Source: Theobroma cacao
Lineage: Eukaryota; Streptophyta; Magnoliopsida; Malvales; Malvaceae
Reading direction: 5' to 3'
DNA: 64,000 nt
Assembly: GCF_000208745.1 (NCBI RefSeq)
Contig: NC_030858.1
Span: 6,808,188-6,872,187, forward strand
Shown here one piece after another: positions 12,072 through 23,726 of the stretch. The notes under the pieces were generated by a model. The model saw nothing but the letters and a program-made list of their open reading frames with translations. It was not told the DNA's origin and made no database searches. The first letter of the stretch is position 1; each line of letters starts with the position of its first letter. A program made the translations under genes and the position numbers.

Positions 12072-14100
12072 GGTCAAAAGACCCCTCCAGTCCCTATACT
12101 CTTCAAATTTGTTCAATTTAGCCCCTATACTCAAAATCGAATCAATTTAGTCTTTTAATTTTGAGAATTGCGTCAATTTAGTCCTTCCTCCTAACAGCAT
12201 TCAATTTTACCGTTAAAAATGACGTCAGTGCTAACTTCAATGATGATGTGACGTTGAGATGATGAAGTGGCATGCCACGTGGTACTATACGATGATGTGG
12301 CAGTGTTGACATGACACTGACATGCTGACATGTTAGTAACACATGGCAAATAAAAAAAATTTTTAAAAAAAAATTCTGCCATGTCATAGGGATTAAATTG
12401 AACAAAAATATATAATACAGGGACTAAATTGAACAAAATTGAGATGTTGAGAGACTAAATTAAAAAAAATATTTGAAAAGTATAAATTTTTAAGTAGATT
12501 ATTAATATGCTTATCAATAAGCCAAATATTTAAGTGTAAAAGATTTATACTGTTAAAAAATATATATATATATTTTCTTACTTGATTGTTTGATTATAGA
12601 ATATGTAAATTAATTGCTCTTTTTTAGAAAAATTAAGTTTAAATTCTCCTTCCATAAAAAATTTTAGAAAAAATTTCATATCTAAAGTCAAATTTAGATG
12701 AATAACTTACATTACATTAAAATAAAATAATATAAAAATACTAAATATGTTGATTTATTTATAACTTTTACAATTTAAAAATACACATTCTTTTGAAATT
12801 AATTATTCAACTCTTACCTAATTAACTTTTTATTTAAATTTACTCAAATTAGCAAAATATGTTGATTTAGTTATAACTTTCACAATTTACAAATACACAT
12901 TCTTTTACAATTATTCAACTCTTACTTAATTTATCTTTTATTTAAATTTACTCAAAATTTCTTATAAAACTATTTTATTTAAATTCAAATACCACAATCA
13001 AATTCTGTTAAATTTAAATTATTAATTTGGATCTACAAAAAATTTGTTAATAAAATAAAATGGTACAAATATTTACATTTATATTTAACTTTATCAACTA
13101 TAAATGCAGTCTTTAGTCTAGAAACTTTAACTTAAAAAATATAACTTGAAATATTAAACAAAATAAAAACATAAAAAATAAATAAAAAATTAAAAGGGTG
13201 GAACTCAGATTCTATAGTTGTGATAAGAGGTTTGTCATATCTAAATTAAGTAAGTCAAAATGAAAAATTATTTTTATAATCATCGCTAACTCCATATCTC
13301 CGTTCTTTATTTTTTAAAAAGAAAAAACTAAATCAACATATTTTGCTAATTTAACTTTAGTTCAAGTTAAAAACTAAGTTAAATAAATTTTAAATCTTTA
13401 TACTATTATAAATAGAAGAAAAAAAATTTTATTTAGTCATTTTATATTATTTTATGTTAATGTAATATAAGTTATTCATATAAATTTGACTTCAAGTATG
13501 AAATTTTTTTCAAAATTGTTTTAATAGAAGGAGTATTCAAACTTAATTTTTGTAAAAAATATAAATTAATTTACATATTTTAAAATAAAATAATTAAGTA
13601 AGAAAAATATATATATATTTTAACATTATAAATTTTTTGCACTTAAATATTTAGCTTATTAATAAGTATACCAATAATCTACTTAAATATTTGTATTTTT
13701 TAAATATTTTTTTCAATTTAGTTTATTAATATATCAATTTTATTCAATTTAGTCCTTATATTATAAATTTTTGTTCAATTTAATTTTTATGACGTGACAA
13801 AACTTTTTTTTAAAAAAATTTTTTATCTGTCACGTGATACTGCCATGTTAGCATGTCAGTGCCACCTCAGACTGTCACATGACATTACCATGTCATCACT
13901 CTTGTGTCACTTGACATGTCACGTCATCAAAATATAACACGTTAGTGCTGACGTTATAACGGTAAAATTAAATGTTGTTAGGAAGAGAGATTAAATTGAT
14001 ATAATTTTTAAAATTAAGATACTAAATTATTTTAATTTTGAGTATAGAGATTAAATTAAATAAAATTAAAAAGTATAAGGACGAGAGGATTCTTTTAACC
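12072..14100. mobile_element. Fold-back DNA transposon with 9-bp target duplication (Mutator superfamily, non-autonomous)
   Basis: Two inverted arms of about 0.8 kb, roughly 12072-12870 and 13325-14100, surround a short AT-rich centre. Outer ends are GGTCAAAAGACCCCTCC on the left and, read inward from the right, GGTTAAAAGAATCCTCTC. The element is flanked by a perfect 9-bp direct repeat, AATAATTTA, at 12063-12071 and 14101-14109. A 9-bp duplication is the hallmark of Mutator-like elements. There is no transposase ORF. The left arm contains an extra tandem duplication of about 105-110 bp (about 12,747-12,960). The element ends about 256 bp upstream of the FkbM methyltransferase ATG, so it lies in that gene's promoter region. 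Confidence 0.85.
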
Positions 14101-14109
14101 AATAATTTA
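14101..14109. repeat. Target site duplication, right copy
   Basis: AATAATTTA, identical to 12063-12071 and directly abutting the right terminal inverted repeat. Confidence 0.85.
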
Positions 14110-14356
14110 ATAATCGAATCCATGGAACTCAACACGACATAAACCATAGCATGAAACGACGCGATCCAACCCGCCCATAATTGGCAACAACCAAAATACA
14201 CTGCCCAGAGCCCTCCAAGACACCAACTCATTCCACACAAAAAACTCCAAACGCTTACCGAGAGATCCAGTCTATCGAGCTCCACATCTTTCCCGGAAAA
14301 CCTCTGTTCTTCCCAAAAATCCATTTCAAAAGGAAAAAAAAAAGCCTCTCATTTCC

Positions 14357-16451
14357 ATGGCAAATGCATGGAAAAGAGATAACAGCAAAACCCAAAAGCT
14401 CCTCTCACCCAAATCCCTCCTTTACCTCCTCCTCCTCTCCCTCCTCCTATACCTCTCCGTCTCTTTTCTTTCCCCTAAAAACCCCACCTTTATTCCCACA
14501 ACTCCCTCTTATAAGACCCAAAGAACAGTCCAAAATTTCCCACTTCCTCCTTATAACTGCCACAACTCCCCACAATCCCACCCCATTGTTGCGAACAAAG
14601 TAGAACATCTCAAATACTCTTTCATTTACTCCCTAGCTGACTTAGGTTCCCTCCCAGACAAGCCTCACAAGAACATTGTGAGACTTCTTAAAGGTAAGCC
14701 CTTTCGTCGACCTGACATCTCGGCTACCATTCAGGATGTCCTAGAAGGCAAAAACAGAGATGGGTTTGTCGTGGATGTCGGTGCCAATGTCGGGATGGCG
14801 AGTTTCGCGGCGGCGGTTATGGGGTTCAAGGTGTTGGCTTTTGAGCCGGTTTTGGAGAATTTGCAAAGGATTTGTGATGGGGTTTGGTTTAATAGGATTG
14901 AGGAGTTGATCACTGTTTTTGAAGCCGCTGCATCTGATCGGAATGGAAATATTACATTCCATAAGGTATGGCTCTTTTAATTTATGGTTATTTTGGCTGA
15001 TTTTGATTTGTTATAATCTTAGTAGTTTTAACATTTTGTGAAGTTAGGGAGTTAATTTTTAGTGTTTAGTTGTATTTGCTAAATTTATGTTTGATAACTA
15101 AGGCCAGATTTAGCTTAAAATAGAAGCATATAGGCTTAGCATGTATGCGGTTTATGAGATGTTAAAAATTTTGATGGAACTGTGGATTTTGCACCCTTTG
15201 TTTTGTACGTTCATGTATCAGCGGTTGAGTGACTTTTTGAAAGGTTGATAACTGTGGAAACATTTTTATTTACTGCTGTTTTTGGGTTCTGAAGGCTCTG
15301 TGAGTATGGAGGCAGCTCTATTTTGTTCCTTGTGATATTTGGGATGGAGAACAGGTCCATTTTGGTTATTTAATAATGCAGTCATCAGATTCATTTATGA
15401 AATAGCCCTCCCCTCCTTTGTCTTAGGTGTATCAGTTGCATCAAGGAATCCAGTCCGACCGATAAAACTTGTATGTGTTTAATTAATGGCAAATTTAATG
15501 TCAACTAGATCCAATAGGAGCACCAGTAACTATATACATGATCAGAAGGCCTGTTAGGACCTGTTGAACTCTCTTGTGTTGGCTGTCAATAACCAATGTT
15601 CATGAATTTAATTTAGAATGGAGTTTTGGGAAGCTCGAAGCTGGATTTTTCTTGGAGTAGAGGGCCCTGACTTTCATTTATGTAGATGTTACTCTGCTTT
15701 CTGCTTGAACCAGTTTGAGAATGTGATACTAATTTTGCAAGTCCACATGACAAGAGATCTTGGTTTATGCTACTTGGAAGAAGGAGAGAGCTGGTAACTG
15801 TTGTGAATCACATGATAGGTTGTGGGGAGTTTGGGTTGCAGAGAATTATATAACTATTATGATTTTGCTGTATATACTATCTGTGGTCTTCTATTTTTGG
15901 CATTCACATTTCTATCTTGTGCGTTTTTCCTATTGAGGTCTTACTAGCTTATGTTATTAGTTGATGTACAATAGTTCTCATTAAGAGAAGCCGGCAGTTT
16001 TGTTTATCCATTCTTATAGATTCCTTTCCATCCATTACAATATTATTCCATTTTGTGCTTCTCATGTAAAATCCTTCTATGTTTTCACCAGTTGGTTGGC
16101 CGGCTGGACAACAGTGCTGTTTCTGCCATTGGTGCAAAGTTGGCATTCAAATCCAATGAAGAAATAGCTGTTCAAGTGAGGTCTATCCCTCTTGATGAAG
16201 TTATCCCAGAGTTGGAACCAGTGCTTCTGCTTAAAATAGACGTTCAGGGATGGGAATATCATGTATTGAAGGGAGCCAAAAAGTTATTATCCAGGAAGAA
16301 AGGTGAAGCCCCATATCTAATCTACGAGGAAGATGAACGACTGTTGCAAGCAAGTAACAGTACTGCCAAAGAGATACGGAACTTTCTAAGTAGTCTGGGT
16401 TATACTCATTGCACCCAGCATGGTACAGATGCCCACTGCACCAAGAATTAG
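14357..16451 (+). CDS. FkbM-family SAM-dependent methyltransferase, membrane-anchored
   Basis: Two exons, 14357-14965 and 16092-16451, joined in phase 0, give 322 residues. A basic N-terminus is followed by one strongly hydrophobic segment at about residues 21-39 (SLLYLLLLSLLLYLSVSFL), as in a type II endomembrane protein. The SAM-binding motif I is FVVDVGANVGMASFAAA with the acidic partner AFEP. The C-terminal family motif LLKIDVQGWEYHVLKGAKK is in exon 2. The family methylates varied, mostly oxygen-linked substrates; in plants the substrate of this class is not clear to me. The start is the ATG just before the basic and hydrophobic segment; an overlapping upstream frame is ignored because it lacks family sequence. 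The 1.1-kb intron has nothing recognisable. A fold-back transposon ends 256 bp upstream of the ATG. Confidence 0.87.
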
Positions 16452-16667
16452 TGCAAGTACCATGAATGTGCCACAGATGAGAACCTAACTGCAACTCTGT
16501 TGTTTACATACAATTTCTCTCAGTCCTCAGGCAGTGCACGCAGTTATCCCAATACAAATTTCTTAATTTTTTTGATAGAGAAGATACCACAATCCTTTGA
16601 GTTGGTAATTTGATGGTTAAGGTTAATGGAAGCTTTTTAATGCTCAACGCAGTAAGTGGTGACGGGT

Positions 16668-16797
16668 TGGATGAAACTGTCACTGAGCTCTCATCTCGTG
16701 CTGCTAGATATTTACTTTCTGGTTTTGTCAGATGGATGAAACTGTTGTTGAGCTCTCATCTCATGCTGATAGATTTTTGCTTTCTGGTTATTGTCAG
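16668..16797. repeat. Tandem duplication, 2 x 65 bp
   Basis: Units 16668-16732 and 16733-16797 both run from TGGATGAAACTGT to TTGTCAGA and differ by scattered substitutions. They lie about 220 bp past the FkbM stop codon, probably in its 3' UTR. Confidence 0.85.
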
Positions 16798-17090
16798 ATG
16801 TGTGCTCACTGGCTTTTAAATGTATAATTCTTCTTTTCCCAATTTCCCTTTACAAATCTATTTTTTTATTAAATTTGTAGAGAACAAATTAAGGCAAAAG
16901 TTACAATATTTGAGCTAGCAAAGGACTGTTTTACTTGTTTCTGACTTTCCTTAAGTTTTTAGATTCAAACCAAGTTGGCTCTCGGCCTCCCGGCAAAACT
17001 GTTTCAGACTGATCAGAATAATGTATTACAATTGGCCAAATATAGACCACTGAAAAAAACCTAAAGCTACAACATATAAAGTGTTAACCC

Positions 17091-17184
17091 TTGAGTCTTA
17101 CATCTTGCATGGTTGAATGTCTGCAATTGCAGGACAGTTGAGTCTTACATCTTGCATAGTTGAATGTCTACCATTGCAGGACAG
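17091..17184. repeat. Tandem duplication, 2 x 47 bp
   Basis: Units 17091-17137 and 17138-17184 begin TTGAGTCTTACATCTTGCAT and end GCAGGACAG; only a few bases differ. Confidence 0.9.
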
Positions 17185-17434
17185 TACAAATTTTGAACCA
17201 GAGATGATTGGTCTGATGACGATAGGGTGCAGTCTAGAGTAAAATATGTACTTCATGAAGCTTCAAATAAAATGATAGGCAACAAGTCTTCACCTGTACA
17301 GCAAGAGTTTAAGACATGACAAAAGTTCAAAGATCATTTATAAATTTCGTGTACGAGTTGGAGCTATTTCATACCTTATGCTTTTAAAGTTTGATATTGA
17401 GAATATGTCATCGTGAAAGTCCAAGTCTTCAGGA

Positions 17435-20400
17435 TTATTTTGGACCACTAGTTTTTGAAGGACCAGCTCTTTCTACCATAACATCGTAGAGTTGCTTTCC
17501 ATTCTATTTGTAAAAAAAAAAAAAAAGAAATCATAAATCAGGGATTCAATTGGCACTGAGGTATTTCATTCCTGAAGTTTAAATATGAACCAAGGGCCAA
17601 GTAGGATAGATAGCTATAATATTCAATTATGTGAGGGGTTTTCCTATAACCTCCAATATTTGTCAAAACCAAATACGCTAATCCAGTAAACCTGGTTAAG
17701 CCAGGTAAGATGCCAGAAGCATTCCAAGAGATTATCTGTTTAATAACCAGAAAAGGAGCCAGACAAGCAATTACAAAAGTAGAAAACACAAAACAGTCTA
17801 TTTTTGCTCCTAACGTAAACTTACAAAAATTACTGGGAAGAAGTGAACTTGTCCTTCAGGCTTTGTTTGTGTTTCCTTAAAATACACCAGAACGGGGAAA
17901 CTTGGCCACCAAAGTTCCCAATTCACAAATGTTGAGTATCTGTTGTTAAGTACCTAGGTCAGCTGCTTACTCTTTTGAAATTTGGATAGAAGTTCAAAAG
18001 AACACTTACTTCCAACGGTTTTTTCCACCCACAAAGACATTTTCACCTGAATCATCAAGCTGGTCTCCTACTTTCACCTCCTAAAACCACAAATGTCACA
18101 TATGTATCAGTGAAGAATTCAAGTGCCATATCTGTAATAATTGAAAAAATATAAAATACTCCAAAATTATTATTCTCCAATGCTCTTGAAGTTCAGAATT
18201 AAATTTTATGAGGACCCCTTGCGGAAACTAACTCAAAATGATGTTTTGGCACCAATAATTGTTAGCCAAGAAAGAAATTAGAAAGCATATTGTAGAGGGT
18301 TCTTTTGGTTAAGGAGAGAGGACGTGTTGCAATGAGTGAATCGAAATGCGCTAGAGACAGTAGAGAGGAAGACTGGAGCAGTCCTTGAAGCGTAAGTGCT
18401 TTGGATGATAAGTGGTGAGGGATAAGAAAAGGTGAAAAAGTGAATCGGGATGCGCTAGAGGCAGCAGAGAGGAAGACTGGAGCTGTCCATGAAGCGTAAG
18501 TGTTTTGGGTGGCAGGTGGTGAGGGATGAGAAAAGGTGGAAGAGGTGACGGATAACGGCAAATGGGAAAGGCTGAAGAGAAAGAATGCTTGGAGGAATCT
18601 AGAGAGAGCTTTTAGAGTAATCTTAACTGGGTGTCCAATGATCTCCCCCTCTCTTTACCTTCAAACTTGTTATTTACACTAAATAAGAGCACTTTCTTAG
18701 GAGTAGTTAGGAGAACACATTTAATCATGGGAGAACATGCTTATCATGGAAGAGCAGTTTAATAACGTTTTATGAGATATTAAAAGAATAATAATGTAGT
18801 TGAATATTGGACATAAGTTTTGAGTAAATGAAATAGTGGTATTTGATAGTACGTCACATGTATTTTTAAAGAGTAAGAAAAGAAAAAGGAGTAAAGCACA
18901 TGTACTTCAAGGAAAGGTTAAAAGGAAGTCCTCTTAATTATTTCCATATCTGAGTCACCAAGTCAAACTCTCTAAAACATCCCAATTGTAAAGGTAACCT
19001 ATGAACTCTGCCACTTGTTCTGAGTTACTTTCACTTCCTCGCACAAATAGCTGTTCTATGCTTGTTCCTGGATGTTTTTGTGCCTGGAATGCCCCCGGGC
19101 GCTTCCACGCTTGGAACACCCCTGGACGCTTCTGCCCTTAGAACGTCCCTGATGTAATTTTCCTGTATAACTAGAATTGGGCATCTACACTTTACCCCCT
19201 GCATAAAAATTCTTATAAGAAGTTTTATGCATAAGAAGATGTTGATACTAATAAGAAAGACAATGCTTATATATTGAGTTGGTAATTATTGAGCATAGTA
19301 TCGTTATTATTATTATTTTTATTTATTATATATATATTTTTAACAATCAAACAAAGACTTTAAAAGAGCAGAAGAGTATTACTCTCAAACCATCCTAGCA
19401 TATCCCAAAGTTGGTGAAGCTTGAATTTCTTTGGCTATTCCAGCCATGTTCATACACTAGTTCCTTATAAAAGGATGTGCTGCTCTTAGCGTTATCAATT
19501 CTATACCCCACAATTTCATGAAGCAAATTGTACACATATTAGATAAATGCAATTTTTTTTTTTTTTTTCTTTGCTTTTACACTTGATAAGAAGCATAGGA
19601 ACTTTACTTCCTATGGTGGATTGTTGTCTCAATTTCTAATATATATTAATAGGTTATAGATTAACACAATTATTTACCAAGCANGGATAAATGCCAATTT
19701 TTTTTTTTTTTTTTTTTGCTTTTACACTTGATAAGAAGCATAGGAACTTTACTTCCTATGGTGGATTGTTGTCTCAATTTCTAATATATATTAATAGGTT
19801 ATAGATTAACACAATTATTTACCAAGCACACTGAATATATATATATTATATAATATATAATATATATATATATATGTTATATACAATTTATGTGTTATAT
19901 CTATATACCTCCACCAATTTTCTTCAAACTTTCTTTTTGTTTTTCAAATGTATTTGAAAACAGCTAATTAAATCTTTCTTATAATTAATTATGAAATAAA
20001 TTGACATATATAAAGAAAAGCAATTAAAGATAGAAAAAGATTTGATAAGAAAATTTAAAGAGTTAGATTCCTACTAGGAAAATAATTTCTGAAATCTATA
20101 AATACAAGAGAATGGTTCTGTAGAAATTCACAATCAATTCTCAAAAGCTCTCCTTAATTCTCAAAGATTCTTCCTTAAAATTTTGAACAAGTAAGTTTTA
20201 TTTACATCAATATTGTACTTGTTTCTCTCTTCTTCTTCTTTTTATTTATATGTTTTTTTTGTTTAGTGATTTATATACATATATATTTATTCGTTTTGTT
20301 TGGCATAAGGGAATAATTAAAAAAAAATGATGCACAAATAATAACAAATAAATAAACACGGGATATTAATGCATAAGTAGGAATGGTAATGCATGAGTAC

Positions 20401-23400
20401 TTATCTGGTTATTTTTGTATCGTTTGTATTTGTAGAAATTTTGTTGCCTCTTCTTATGGCCAGAACTCGTTTTACCCCAAAAGTTCACTATAGAGAGCCT
20501 GGTAAGGCTGTTCTGGGGAAGAAAAGGAAGAATATTGTTGCAATCTCTCTTTCTAAGAAAATGCGAGTAGAGAGAACTGGTGAAGTACCTCTTATGCAAG
20601 AAAATTGAGATGATAGTATCATCAGGGAAGGAGAACAAGATTGCTTTTGGGAAGCAGTGCGTGCAAACAAGTAGATAGGCATCCATGTGCATCTGCTGGC
20701 TATCATTGGGATCGTATTTGTAACGAAGCCGCTCCAGATAGAAGATGTTCCATCCCAGGAACGTCAGTACTGAAGTTCAGATTTAAACGTGGTGAATTCC
20801 CTCTTTCAGTCACTAAATTTGGATCTAATTCATTATGGGTATAAGGTTGAGATGAATGGATAGAGAAAGTCTTGAAAAATTTCACTAATGTGACTGCTCT
20901 CAACAATGCTGGAGTCTTTGACGTTGTAAGAGTCATCACAAAACTCCACATTCGCAGAGAATCTAAAATTGAAGTATGTCGCGCTATTTTTGCACGGTGG
21001 AGTATCTTTTCACATACCATGGTTACTGCTTGGGGAGAGTTTACTTTCACTCTTGAAGATATGCGTATTCTTTTGGAACTTCCTTGTGTTGGTAGAGACG
21101 ACCTTTGTTCCATTATACTTTCTAAAGAGGAAAAAAGAGTTAAAGGAGTTCTTTATTGACTTGTTTAAAAGCCAAGTTAAGGATTTCAAAGTGGCACGCT
21201 TCTCCAAATGAGTAAGACTCTTTTATAAGAAGTTCAACATTAAAGGTGAAAAGTAGTTCTCCTAAGTATCCAGATCACATTCATGAGTTAATAGTTTTGT
21301 TGATTATGTGGTTGGCTCGGTATGTCTCAATCATCTGGACAACCTAGAAAGACATACCGAGCCAACCACATAATCAACAAAGTTATTAACTCATGAATGT
21401 GATCTGAATATTTAGAAAGACTACTTTCATCTTTAATGTTGAACTTCTTATAAAAGTGTCCTACCCATTTGGAGAAACGTGCCACTTTAAAAGCCTTAAC
21501 TTGGCTTTAGAAAGTATAATGGAATGAAGGTCGTCTCTACCAACACAAGGAAGTTCTAAAAGAATGCGTACATATTCAAGAGTGAAAGTAAACTCTCCCC
21601 AAGCTGTAACCATGATATATGAAAAAGTACCCCACCGTGCAAGAATAGCATGCCATACTTCAATTCTGGATTCCCTGCAAATGCGGAGTTTGTGGTGACT
21701 CTTACAGTGTCAAGGACTCTAGCATTGTTGAGAACAATCACATAAGTGAAATTCTTCAAGACTTTCTCTACCCATTCATCCCAACCTTGGACCTATAATG
21801 AATTAGATCCAAATTTAATGATTGAAAGAAGGAATTCACCACGTTCAAATCTAAACTTCAGTATTGATGTTCTTGGGATGGAACACCTTCTATTTGAAGC
21901 AGCTTCGTTACAAAAACGATTCCAATGATAGCCGGTAGATGCACATGGATGCCTATCTACTTGTTTTAGACATACTGCTTCTCAAAAGCAATCTTCTCCT
22001 CCTTCCCTGATGATACTATCATCTCAATTTTATGATACAAGAGGTATTTCACCAGGTCTCCTTACTCACATTCTCTTAAAAAGAGAATTTGCAGCAATAT
22101 TTTTTTTTTCCAAGAGCAGCCCTACCAAGCTCACCATAACGAACTTTTGGGGTAAAACAAGTTCTGACTATAAAAAGAGGCAACAAAATTCCTACAAGCA
22201 CAAATGACACAAAGACAACCAGATAAGTACTCACATATTACTATTCCTACTAATGCATTAATATCTCGTGTTTATTTATTTGTTCTTATTTGTGCATCAT
22301 ATTTGTTTGATTACTCCTTTATGCTAAACAAAACGAATAAAGATATATGTATATCAATTACTAAATAAAAAAAAATCCTCAAAGAGAAAAAGCAATAATA
22401 AATAAATAATCCTTCTACAATAAAATAAAATAAAATAACAAGTTAGTATTCATTCTAACTTTCAAGTCTTTCTTAACATTGAAGGTGTTCATTTTTTGTG
22501 CAATTTTTCTTTATATATAAGTATCTTTATAGTCTATAATCCATAAATATATATAAATATATACCCAAAAAAAATTTTAGGGAAAAGCCTTATAAGTTCA
22601 TTGTGAGTTTCTACACAATCAATCTCCCTAGAGAAATTTATAAAATCCTTAATCTCAAGGTTTGTCACTCATTTAAATATTTTCACTATGCATGAATTTT
22701 TTAATAATAAAATTTTCCTGCAATTGGTAAACTATTCTAAGTGGTTTAGGCATTCCAAGTAGGAAAGCGTCCAGAGTTATTCTAAATGCAAAAGCATGCC
22801 TAAACATATACATAAAAAAAAGAAAAAAAAAAGAGAAACAAACACAATATTGATGTAATGAAAACTTGTTCAAAATTTTAAGGAAGAACCTTTGAGAATT
22901 AAATAGAGCCTTTGAGAATTTATTGTGAATTTCTACAGAGTTATTCTCTCGTATTTATAGATTTCAAAAAATTTTTTCCTAGTAGGAATCTAACTCTTTA
23001 AATTTTTTTATCAAATCCTTTTCTACCTCTAATTGCTTTTCCTCATATATCTCTACTTATTTCATAATTAAGTATAAGAAAGATTTAATTAGCGAGCTCC
23101 AAATACAATTGAAAAACGAAAAGAAAGTTTGAAGAAATTTGATGGAGGCAGATAGACATGATACAGAAATTGTAAAAAAAATATATACATATATATATAT
23201 GTATATACATATATATATATATATCCAATGTGCTTGGCAAACAATTGCGTTAATCTACAAGCTATTAATATATATTAGAAATCGAGACAATAATCTATCA
23301 TAGGAAATAAAGTTCCTATGTTCTTTATCAAGTGTAAAAGTAATAAAAAAAACACTTGCATTTATCCAGTACATGCACAATTTGCTTCATGAAATTATGG

Positions 23401-23692
23401 GGCATGAAATTGATAATGTTCGGAGCAGCACATCTTTCTATAAGGAACTAGCGTATGAACATGGCTGAAATAGCCAAAAATATTCAAACTTCACCAACTT
23501 TGGAATTTGCTATGATGGTTTGAAAGTAACACTCTCCTGTTCCCTTAAAGTCTTTCTTTGATTGTAAAAAACATATATATATATATATATATATAATATA
23601 TATATAATAAGAAATATGACTAATAACGATACTATGCTCAATAATTACCAACTAAAAAAAAAGAGAATATATATATATATAATATATANNNN

Positions 23693-23726
<34 letters not shown>

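Larger units (their letters stand above)
16452..17434. other. Spacer between the convergent FkbM and DUF3119 genes
   Basis: The two flanking genes converge here. Two short tandem duplications (16668-16797 and 17091-17184) are the only structure seen. No ORF looks real. Confidence 0.6.

Noticed and set aside
14181..14603. 140-codon ORF overlapping the start of the FkbM gene in another frame
   Set aside because: It has no family sequence, and its second half is the out-of-frame shadow of the Ser/Pro/Thr-coding N-terminus of the methyltransferase.
18262..18561. 99-codon minus-strand ORF, with a similar 62-codon ORF at 24655-24843
   Set aside because: They are the two inverted copies of LTR R/U5 sequence, not a duplicated gene.
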